The position numbers and the translations under genes were made by a program. The notes beneath the pieces were generated by a model. That model did not search any database. It was given only the letters and a program-made list of their open reading frames with translations, and had not been told where the DNA came from. This document shows positions 11,701 to 23,700 of a DNA stretch of 64,000 nt, one piece after another (positions within the stretch are counted from its first letter, which is position 1; every line of letters begins with the position of its first letter). Source of the stretch: Lineus longissimus (Eukaryota; Nemertea; Pilidiophora; Heteronemertea; Lineidae); the NCBI RefSeq assembly GCF_910592395.1, contig NC_088308.1, positions 3,844,001 through 3,908,000 of the forward strand, read 5' to 3'.

Positions 11701-14700
11701 CGTATCAGTTCCATGTTACAGCCGTGAACAGTGTCGGAGAAGGCCGGCCAAGTTTGCCCAGTAATACTATCACTCTGCCTCAGCAAGGTAAATATGCAGA
11801 ATTTATATATAACTGCTTTTAAAATCTTCCCTCTATTACAGTATGGAACCTTCCTTAGCAAACACCTCTCTATCAAGGACACCAGTTTTGGTCCCAAATT
11901 GGTTGCTTCCATTCAATTTGACATCTCTAATCAGGACACCTCTCTCTTGGAGTTCCTGGTTAATGCTGACCATGCTCGACCTTGGAGAGCCAGGTGTTGA
12001 CGAGACGGGGGGGGTTTGAACCCATAACCCTTGGATTGAGTGCTGCGCAGGTCAACCAATATCTTGATGTGTTTGACAGTGTTCTGATAAAACATGCAGT
12101 GGGTTAGTGGATGAGGGTTACAATTATAAAAGAGGTGGTTTTAAAAGGAATCTTTCGGTTTTTCAGCGCCAAGTGGTCCTCCCACTGGTGTCGTCGGCAG
12201 TCCACGAAGTAACAGCTCAATCATTGTCCAATGGCAGCCGCCGGAGGAAAGCAAGTGGAACGGCCAACTCAAAGGCTACACTATACGCTACAAACCGTCG
12301 CGATATCCCGCCAGTACTTATCAGTATGTGCAGATCCAGAATCCCTCTGTCAGGATGAGGGAATTGACTGGCTTGATCGTTTTCTTGGAGTATGAAGTTG
12401 AGATCGCTGCGTATAATGACAAAGGAGTCGGTGCTTACAGTAACAGTATCGTGGTCAGGACGAAGGAAGGTAGTCCCACGGCTGCACCGAGAAATGTCAA
12501 AGCAACTGCGTTGAATTCAACAAGTATCAAAGTGACATTCTCGCCCCCAGATCCGCAGAAAATCAACGGAATCAACCAAGGGTACAAGGTGCATGCACGG
12601 CTTCCAAATTCCGTGATAAATGCTGTCGAGAGTATAATTCCACCTGAACCGACTATCATCAACTCGGAACAGGTCGGCTTCCTTCACGGTTTGAAGAAGT
12701 ATACGGAGTATATGGTGACGGTGCTGTGCTACACTGGGGCTGGGGAAGGACCGTCCTCGCAAGGGGAGCAAGTCAGGACTCTCGAAGATGGTGAGATGTA
12801 CTGTTGAATACTTCTTTACATAATAAGTTATATAAGTTGTATAAGTTATAGGCATTGAAATAATCTTACACTTTGAATGGGCTTAACTACTTTGAAAGTG
12901 TGAATGTGACTTTAACCTGCATAGTTCTAGTTATCCTCAAATTGTAGACATTACCGAGTTTCCTTGAAACATATTTTTCTTGTGTTTCCAGTTCCCGACG
13001 AAGTTGAGAACATGAGGTTTGAGGATGTGTATGATACAAGTCTCAAAGTCATCTGGAACCCGCCAAAGAACATCAACGGACAACTCAAAGGCTATACCCT
13101 CATCTATGGGCTCCAGAACCAGACCGTCGGGCAGACCCAACGGGATCTTGGCCCTTCTACCCGTAACTTTACGATCAATGGTCTGAGAGCACAGACTGTG
13201 TACAGCATCAAACTGTACGCTAGAACTCGAGTTGGAAATGGTGCGGCAAAGATGTTGGATATAAAATCAGGAGAGAAGCCGGAATTGCCTGGCCCTCCAC
13301 TCAATCTGGATGTCAGCTTTTACGGGCCGAGATCAGTGGTGTTGCAGTTCCTACCAGGGTCCACGGGGAAGACCACAATCATCGTATGGGAGATCGAAGC
13401 ACAAGTGGGCTCCGACAAAACGTGGGTGAAAGTCTATGAGGAGAAGGCACCGAATGCGCGGGAACTTACCGTTAAGAATTTGATTCCTTACACCTACTAT
13501 CGGCTGAGGATGAGAGCTGTGAATATCATAGGGAGAAGTAATGCCAGTGTTCCGACAAACTTGTTTCAGACAATACAGGCAGTGCCATCTGTGGCTCCGG
13601 GGAATGTTACGGTCAGAGCTGTGAATGAGACTGCCGTCAGGGTCAGATGGACAGTAAGTGGAGTTTTCTTTTGTGTTTTTGGAGGGCAGCGCACAGAGCA
13701 GATTCTCAGCAAATTTTATGTTGCATATTCAATTATTGAGAAGATAATGAAAAAGTGTCACAACGATTCACAGGTGTAAAACTTGTCACTTTTAACCCCT
13801 GTAGAGTTGCTTAAAAGTCCAGCCTGGATGAATATTTACCACATTATTGGCTCACCGTAGGGGAGTCTATACAACACCGCAGTGTCCGTCGTCCGTCGTC
13901 GTCCGTCGTCGTCGTATCCTGTTTCAAAAACAGTGGCACGTTTCTTAACCGCTAAGCCTATGAACTTGTAACTTTGTACACAGGACTCCCTTGGTCAGAT
14001 GACCTGTGACACTAAATTTCGGTCCGATCTGATTCTTAATTTGGCCACCAGGGGGCCGAATGTAGATATCTAAAAAGTGTGATATCTCGCTTATTAATAA
14101 CTTGTTTGGAATGAAATTTTTGTGGTAGGTACTCATAGCAAGGGTACATCATATATCATACGGGTTTTTAATTTGACCTACTTTTCAAGGTCACAGAGGT
14201 CAAATGGCGTAAATTGGCTGTTTCAGTGTAACTATGGCACGTTTTTCAACCTCCACAGCTATGAACTTGAAACTTAGTACATATAACCCCCTATACCAGA
14301 TAACCTCTGGTGCTGAATTTCGGTCTGATCTGATTCTCAACTTGGCCACCAGGGGGCCGAATGTGGATACCTAAAAAGTGTGATAATTCGCTTATCAATA
14401 ACTTGTTTTCAATAAAACTTTCGTGGTGGGTACTAATAGCAAGGATACATCATATATCGTACGGGTTTTTAATTTGACCTACTTTTCAAGGTTGCAGAGG
14501 TCAAATGGCATAAATTGGCTGTTTCAGTGTAACTATGGCACGTTTCTCAACCGCCACAGCTATGAACTTGAAACTTGGTACATATAACCCCCTATATCAG
14601 ATAACGTCTTGTGCTGAATATCGGTCCGATCTGATTCTCAATTTGGCCACCAGGGGGTCGAATGTGGATATCTAAAAAGTGTGATATCTCGCTTGATGAC

Positions 14701-17700
14701 TTGTTTTCGATAAAACTTTTGTGGTAGGTACTCATAGCAAGGATACATCATATATCATATGGGTTTTTAATTTGACCTACTTGTCAAGGTCACAGAGGTC
14801 ACAACGCAGACACAGATATGGCCGAAATTGCATGTTTCGTGTTTTTCGTGTTGTGGCAATCCAAAGGTCGTGAGTTCAAACCCCGGTCAAGGACGGCCAA
14901 AAATATTTTTTTTATTTTCGATGATATTTTTATTGCAGGGACTCTTAGCAATCACACGATATTGATCTTGTTGATGTCATAGACAATTATTGGTTGGATC
15001 ATAAACTTATATATACTGCCCTGTCTTATTACTTGACATCAATACACATCTAAAAAAAGTCTTCATGCCTGATTGTGTTCACCATATTCACCTGTAAACT
15101 AAGCATGATCCTGCCTACTAAAAGATGTATACGGTGAGCACAATGGCCCCTGGCCGTTTCATTCAAACTTGCCTTTATCATGTTAACAATTGTTTAAAAG
15201 ATATCTAAATTTCATCACGTCTGATCTTTTTCCAGCCTCTTCCGGTACAAGACTGGAATGGTCTCCCCAAAGGTTACAAGATAAGCTACCGCTCAAAAGA
15301 CCTGAACAACTCCTACACTGAAGTCAGTCTGGAGAATAGCAATGGGAATGGATACCTGTTGACAGGTTTACAGGAGTGGACCATGTACGAGGTCAGACTG
15401 CGGGCGTACAACATCATCGGGAATGGTCCGTACAGTCCGGTGAAGTCAGATAGGACGAGGGAGTCGGTTCCGTCTGCTGGACCTAAATGGGTTAACGCCT
15501 CAGCGACTGGTTCGACCACCATCAGTGTGACCTGGGGTGACGTCCCCCTGCTTCATCAGAATGGCGAGATCACGGGCTTCAAGGTAAGAATAACAAGTTT
15601 CATTGAATAGGAATTGGATGTGCAAGTGCAAGTTGCCAACCTTCAGTTAGATCTGAATAGGACCATCAGCTTGATGAGGATATAGATTTTGTTAAGTTAT
15701 TTTGTCACTAGGAAAGGAAAGTCCATTCGTTTGTCTCCTATGATCAGACCCACGGCAGACATTTGCCACCAGTAGAGTGACCTCCTTTAAGGTCAAGGTA
15801 AATACTTTCAGCAGTTTGACAAGAACTTTTATCGGTCAAGAGGAAGGCACCTTGTTCTGCATCCACGCTGAGTATGTTTTTCACTTTCAAGTTAATAGTG
15901 AAGATCTATTTATTGCAGGTGTTGTATCGATCTGTCGGCCAAGAAATGGAGAAAGTGCTCGTCTATGGTGGCACCACCAGGGCCTGGAATTTGAATGGCC
16001 TGGGGATGTATGTTATGTATGAGATCCAAGTTGTGGCATGTACCCGAGTGGGAGATGGAGTTCCGAGTCCAAAAATGCCCATTGCTGAGAGGACGGATGA
16101 AGGAGGTGAGGCCAACCGCTTTGTTTTCGAGTGCTTCTTCTTTGCAGAAACAAATTTTCCTTCATCAAGTGGATGTATTTTCTTAAGATAAAACTGTTCA
16201 ACTGAACCAGGATGCTAGCATTTCTGTGTGACAAATTTCTTCACAGTTAAATTTGATGTTTTTTGCCATTTTCTCCGAGCCAAAATTCTCACACATTGCT
16301 GTTGGTTTTTCAGTGCCCGGTCCCCCTGCTGGCATCTACTTCCCCGATGTGACTTACTCAACGGCCAGGGTTGTTTGGAGCCCTCCGACAGAACCAAATG
16401 GCATCATCAGAGGTTACAGTGTAGCATACTACGAGGAAGGGTCTGTCCCCACATCAGCTACAGTTGATAGCACCCTTGAGCCTACGAGGAGGGAGTACTC
16501 AGTTTCTGGTCTCAAAGAACAGAAGTTGTATTTTTTCACCCTGAAGGCAAGGACGAATGAAGGCTGGGGCAGAGCTGTGAGCGTCACGGTCAAGACCATA
16601 CTGAATCGATGTAAGTAGAAATGATTTGTTTCTGAATCTGCATTTCCGTTTTTTCCAAATCTCTTTACACAACAGCAATGTTGAAGTTGAAATTCAGCGC
16701 GTATTCACTGGAAATTTTAATTCGATTACAGACTTCAAATCTTTAACAAACATCTTAGGCCTTTAAAAGGCCTGTCCTACACAGTGTCAGGATATTTTAT
16801 TGCATTTCTCCCGTTTGCAGTGGTTCCTGAAGCTCCCCACAAGCCCTACATCGGAGTAGCTGGCGCAGCCTCTCGAGTGATCACCCTCCGTTGGCAGGCT
16901 GGGTTCGATGGGTACAGCCCGATCAGGAACTATACGATTCAGCAGAGCAGAGACAGTGGCAAAACGTGGATGTTCTATGATAAAACCGTGCTCATCAATG
17001 GCGGCGGTGACTTTGTCTCGTATGATGTTACTGGGTAAGTATCAAGATTGTGTGCAGATTGAGAGAGCATTAGCTTGAGGGTAAAACCTGGAGTATATTA
17101 TGAAATAGGGCCTGGTTTGAATCTTTGGAGAACAGATATTTGAGTCATTGGTTTTCAAGAAAGTATTCCTGGCACTTCACAGTCCTTTTAGATTGCACTC
17201 TTTGAGACTTCAGTATGTGATGTCACAACATATCGGTGAATCTAGTTGACACATTTCACCTCAGAAATCTGATCTTATTTGAAAGTTCCCATTTTGACCT
17301 TTAGACGTTCCTTTCTTCAGCCTTAAGCCCTATACCAAGTACACATTTCGTGTCGCAGCCAACAATGACATAGGACGAGGACCATTCAGCCCGCAATCAG
17401 ATGAGAGGGAGACGTTACAAGACAGTAAGAATAAGAACAATTCCTCAGACAAACTGGGCCCAAGTTTGTGGCCAACTTTCCAATAACAAGCATTGTCGCC
17501 TTTTTCTCTGGTGCAGCTGACAGTGCCCTGCTGGCAGTGTAGCAGTGACGGAGTCGGCCCAGTTTCAAGTTTAGATTTCTTTCTTTCTTCACCATATGAG
17601 ACTTCCACCGGCTACAGATTCATTGACTAAAGTTCTAAAATTATTTTTTCAGAACCAGATGCTCCTCCGTTCGATCTACAGGTTATCCCAGTGACCACAA

Positions 17701-20700
17701 CATCCGTCAAAGTGTCTTGGAAGGTGAGTCGCGAGTCCTCTGTAGCTATGATAGTTGGGGAGGGAGGGGGCTTTTATTGTATATCGAACGTCATCTATTA
17801 AAGATGACGATGCCTGAACTGTAGTATGATTAATTGAATTTAAATCAGGCATGAAATTGATAACTGTCGTTGTGATGAAACTTTTATTGAGGTCGATGGA
17901 TTGCTGAGCAATTGACTCCTCAGGTATATCTCTGTAATTGAAAGTAATTGTTTCATTAATAATGCAAGTTCTACTATTGCCTTAAAACTCACCATCATAA
18001 CATTTTTTCATGCAATGTTTTTTTATTTCGTTATTTGTCAGTACTTTTGATAGCAGTAATATTTGTCACTATTTAATACATGTATTACCTAAACCCTGAA
18101 ACCTCTACCATATGCCTTAGTACATCTTGAGAAGTCAATAAGTGATAATTTATTACCCTATATCCATTATCTTATACCAGTTGGCCACTTTGACTGTGGG
18201 ACTGCCACTCAGGAATTGGCCAATCAGAAGCCACGTAAGCTCCTTGGCCCATGATGTCTGAGCCAGAACAGTAATGATAGGTATCTTCTGATTGGTTAAT
18301 ACCTGATTTGACATCCTATGACTATGGTGTTGCCTTTAAATGTTGAATATGACACTATTGTGACCGTCTGCTGTTTAATGACAATGTTATCATTGTAGCA
18401 TAACTTAATTCTTTGTCTTATAAAGTTAGCGTAAATGTGCCGTCATTGTGACTTTCGTTCTGTGCTTGACAACAGTTTCTTGTATTTTCAACCGACTCTG
18501 TTGTTTGCACTTGATTATTTTCAAAATTATTATTGAATCTTTTTGTATGAAAGTCTTAAATCAGCTGTTGTCATTAGGTTTGTTCTTGCTTGGGAGGACT
18601 TGAAAATGCACAAACATACTTCTCAGTGTCATGTATTTTTAGATTTGATCTGAACCAAAAGTAGATCTCTTTCATCTTTGTTTTGTGGGAGCAAATGGTT
18701 TCCATGGAAACAGGCTGATAAAAAAGGGTGTCAAATCCTGACCTAGCAGATTTTCTAACACACCCTGTAGAATACTTAAATGCAAAACACTTAGAAGAGT
18801 TAGTGCATTTTTGGGCCCCAATGTCAGGTTTATGAAAGACCGAATCATTCTCTAAAGTGCATGTTTAGCATGGTACTGTTCATTGTAACCCTTCAATGAA
18901 GTACATTGTAGCCAGACATGTTCTTTTGTTAAAAACTATAGTGTTACATTACGTTTTTGGTTGGAAGGCAATCTTAAATCTAGATAAATCTCAATCTGGT
19001 GTTGTGACTTTTACAAATTTAAACATAATTTCTTGAGTTCTAAGGCCCTTCTGGCCTTTTCTCTGGTTTAGGTTTTAATAGTTTCTGGTGATGGAATGTG
19101 TCAGATGGTCTTTTCTGTTGTCACATTCTTCGAAGTGTTTAAAAACTTCTGTTCCTTTGTTTTCTGTTATCTCCAAAATTACACCTCAAAATGTACCAAA
19201 AGTGGAATTTCAGGAACATTTTGAATTGTAACTGAGGAAATGTTAGAAATCAAATGTAGCACATGTTTTTTTTAACACTTCGTACATGATGAGAAGTTCA
19301 ATGCATCAAATGCACAAAACCACCGTACTGGTGTGCACAGCAGTCTTTATGCACAGTAAGCCAGATGTAGAATGATGATATACACTGCTAATAATCAGTT
19401 ATAAAAAATATGGAGTACTTTTCTTGAATATTTTCTTGATTGTTTGAGTTTATTGTTTTACTTGTTATCCTCTTAAGCTCCCTTCATGCGACACTTGGAA
19501 TGGTCAGATATTGGGTTTCCGTTTGGAGTATACTCCTTACCCACCTCGGAGAAACTGGTTCCGAAAGAAACTCTATCACGCTGATACGCATGAATATTAT
19601 TTGCATGGTTTGAAGCCATGTTTGACCTACGTATTCCGGATAAAAGCCTTCAATGGCGTTGGTCCTGGTGCCTGGAGTGATTTGTGTATTTCGACCGTGG
19701 AAGTCGGTAGGATATGTTATCTGGGATCTCAGATATTTATATTTGCATGCGTTGTTTCTAGCCTAAATTATCATTATTTTTTGTTGTTTTGGGGTGTTGT
19801 GTGTAATAGTGAGGTAGTATTTCTAAAATGATAAGCACTGTTTTGCCTCCTGAATTTTAGTTCTATATCAAGTTTACTTGAGATGATCAGCAGTATTTCC
19901 AAGAAAGCACCCTTTGAATTAATAAGAACTTGCTTTAGTTCATTGGAGTCACATTTGGTTGCAAAAATTTAACTTTAAATTTGAAAGAAAATTGGTTACA
20001 AATTTCCTCGTGAAGTTTGTGAATAATTGGTATGCACTGCAAGTGTCACACTTACAGAACAGAGTTGTATAGAAAATTCTTGGCACTACCAACACAGAAC
20101 ACACAATGCCCTTGTTTCTCTCCTTTTATTTTATGCATTAGGTGTATTCATTTAATCCCAGATCAAGGTTCCATCAGTTCACTTTGGTATTCAGTGTATT
20201 TAGTTACGAAATCATAAAAATATTTTGTGCTTTGGACAACTCGAATAAAAACAAACATCAGAGTATTGCCAAAGGTCCTAAGCACAAGGTATCATTCACG
20301 CATTCTATTAATCTACATGTACTTTCACTCTTATTTGGTGTTTGGTATCAATAGTTGGAGAACTGTGGTGTATTTATTTCATAGTAATTTTATTTCTCAT
20401 TGCTTATGGTGCAGTTACCTTTCAGGTCCTGGGACAGAGTCGGCACTCTGTCGGGAAAGCATACATGTTATTCTTGGTGGTTTGGTGCAGATACAAGATC
20501 GTTGAATGTTTATGAGCTCAGTCTCGAATAACGTTTTTTGTAAAAAAATGAGAAAATGTCTATGACATTATGATTGTGTATCTGTACCTTACTCGCTTAT
20601 CTCTCATCCTGTCATCTTCATCCCAACCTGTGACCTTCACCTCAGCAGCTTCTTATGTGTGCACATCCTTTGCGTGTTGTAGCCCCCAGCCCAGGACACA

Positions 20701-23700
20701 TGGAACGGTGACCTCCAAGGCTTCAAGCTACAGTACCGCCAAGTTGAAAACCCTGACTACCAGATCCGAGCCACCACGGCGACCGAGGTCACGCTGACTG
20801 GTCTGAACAAGGGTTTCAACTATGAGCTGAGGATTAGCGCATACAATGGCATCGGCTCTGGCCCGAGTAGTCCGCCAGTCACAGTTTATGTGGGAGAAGC
20901 CAGTAAGAATGTCCATTACTGATTTTTTTCTTCTCATTAATCAGATCTCTGCTGTTTTACACTATTTGAAAGGCTTGCATAATGAACGGATGTACTGGCA
21001 AATCTCACATATTCCTTTTCCCTTGGTGCTTCTCTTGGGCGGCTTTTAAGAAAAGAAAAGATATCTGTAGAAGACATGTAGATTTGTGTCTACGATTTGG
21101 TGACTGAGGATTGATGCAGCTCCTCTATATAATACAAATTAGTGCAGGTTTGATGATTAGAAGTCAGTTGTCTTGGGCTGAAACCAGTCCATTGAAAAAC
21201 CGATTTCCAGTCTGTTGTAGTTGTGATTAATCGACTTGAGAATTGACCACGTTTCTAAGTTTAACGCTCCAATATACTATATCTTCAGTTTTGTTTAAAG
21301 AAAATTTGTTGAACAGTTTTAAACTCGAAGTCTCATGCAAATTAAGAAAGAATTGAATGTTGAAATATTGAAATAGTTTGCTTCTTCTGTTGTGTCACTT
21401 GAGTTATTCTCCTCACTAAAGGCTTTTTTCCCCCTTTGCAGTCCCTGCTGCTCCGCCTAAGGCTGTCGTACAAGGTGCCGTCTTGAGCACCGAAGCAGTC
21501 ATCTCCTGGGCCCCACCGCCCCAGGATCAACAGAACGGTGATCTACTTGGATACAAGGTAGGGAAATTCACATATCTCAAGCTAGACAATTCAAATACTG
21601 ATACAAACAAACATTATCTTTGACATCTATAAACAGTGTAACTCCTATTGAAGACCTTGTTGGTTAGGAGACCAACCTTGGTTACCTCTTCTGCATTGCT
21701 TCTTCTGAGTGGTTTTTGCACGCCTATTTTGGTTTGTGGTCAAATTTCTCCCATCTCCAGCCATGGGAAGGAGTCCATAAGGTCCTCGCGTGTCTCAACC
21801 GGATCATTTGCTTGGCCTTGCAATGTGTGCTAGGAACCAGGAGTCTAGGTTTTACATCTCTATTAAAAGACATACCAGAATGACCTTTAAAAAAAGAACG
21901 CTACTTTATCGAAAGCCAAGTCTTGTCACCCAAGATTCTACTTCTTACTTCTATGATTTCAGGTTTACTATTGGTCAGTTCCAAATAATAGGAGAAAGAG
22001 ACGAGCACTTGCAATGACCAGCAGACGCAAGCGGGCAATCGCACCAGCAGATGTAAAAATGCAGGCAGTGACATCTAGTGAGAACCAAGTGCGATTGACA
22101 GATCTGAAAAAGTACACGAAGTACAACGTGATGGTGTCGGCGTTTAACCCGGCTGGAGACGGACCCAACAGCAGCGTTATCAGTATAGTCACGGATCAAG
22201 ACGGTAGGGTTTTTATACTGTGAATGCCAAAATTTCACTGGTGTTTTTTTTTGGTTCCTCATCAGATCTTAGCGGATTCCTTTTTCACCATTAAAACTAC
22301 CCCTTCTTTATAAGTTATGTAAGCCATGAGTTTTCTAGTCCCTGACATTGATCAGTTTGTTCACCCAAGACCCTCGGCCATGAATTCATGGTTGAAGTTT
22401 CAATGGGTAATAACCAAATTCTTTTGTCCTTGTTATCAACAGGATACTTAGCCTTTCTACCTTGCATGAGGAGACAGGTCTGTTGAGGATTATCCCAACC
22501 GTTTCATCTCATCTTCCAACATTGAGGCTATTCTTGAGAATTTAATAGTTCTTGTTATATTTTCAGCTCCGGGTGCTCCAGGGCTTGTAACCTTCTCCGA
22601 CATACTGATGACGTCATTGGTGGTTCGTTGGGAGCCTCCAAAGGAGCCAAATGGTATCATCACGTACTATGTTGTCACCTACCAACCATGGAGGTCGCCA
22701 TCTGGAGTCAGTACCATAGTGTCGGCCAAGATTCCTGGCGGAACACACCATTACATGGTGACCAACCTCCTGGAAGACGTCTCGTATTTGTTCAGTGTAA
22801 AGGCTAGGACCAAGGTTGATTGGGGGCCGCAGAGCACAGGCAATGTAACGACGGGTCCACAAAAATGTAAGTGACTTCAGTTGTTGCAGTCTTGTGTAAA
22901 CTGGGCATGGCGCTGTCCAGCCTGGTGAATATCAGTACTGACCAACTTCAATTTAGTGAACAATATTTGGAAGACCTCATCAACATAGATCAAAGGTACT
23001 GCTAATTGAGTAAGAGAGTATAGGTACTAGAGTATAGGTCCTGCAAAGATGTTCAAACAGGATACAGGGTATTCCACTTCCAATTCATTTTGTCGAAACA
23101 AATCTATTGAATCAGTTGTTGTAAATGTGGTACTTTCTGTTTCCAGTGTCACCCAAACCGCCGCAAAGACCCGTCATAACAGTTCATGCCACGTCCATCG
23201 GGCTCAAGTGGGAAAACGACAATTCCATTGAGAGTGACATCACAGGCTACTTGATCCAAGGCCGCCTCGACAGTAAGTAGACCTCATTGGCTGTGACTGG
23301 TCCCTTTCACATTGTCACACCTCTTTACTTTCACAATTCAGAAACATTTCTCAAAACAACTTGAGAAATTTCATACTGACGGATTTTGTAATTTCCTTCC
23401 GTTTTTCAAATAAAACAAAAAATGTTGCGAAATACATGAAAATATAATGCTGCATGTCATTGCACCTGCTCCAACCATAAGTTAAAGATTTTGTGTTCTT
23501 TTCAGATGGGACATGGGAGACTGTCCTCAGACTGAACAGCCCCGAGCCCAACGCCATTGTCCCCTTCTCCAACCTCAAGTTAAAGACAGACTACAGGTTT
23601 AGGGTGATTGCTCTCAATCAGCATGGAATCAGTTCACCGAGTGAAGAATCTTCTCCTTTCACCACTCCAGGTTAGTTGAGTTTGATCTGTCCTGGATAGG

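Larger units (their letters stand above)
10084..17424 (+). other. sdk: sdk exons for fibronectin III domains 1-9
   Basis: FN1 is 10084-10233 plus 11602-11787. FN2 and FN3 share exon 12167-12790. FN4, FN5 and the first half of FN6 share exon 12992-13653. FN6 ends and FN7 begins in 15236-15583, and FN7 ends in 15919-16105. FN8 is 16314-16610, and FN9 is 16821-17034 plus 17321-17424. Each has the FN3 signature of an N-terminal proline-rich linker, a strand-B tryptophan, a G-Y motif and a late Y-x-(F/V)-x-V-x-A-x-N/T pattern. Domain starts are in phase 1 and several domains are split at phase 0 just after the W. Confidence 0.9.

Noticed and set aside
20415..20505. Possible missing first-half FN3 exon after AG at 20414 or 20425
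   Set aside because: The translations (VTFQVLGQ and GPGTESAL) lack the FN3 pattern, and no donor ends a phase-0 exon of the right size.
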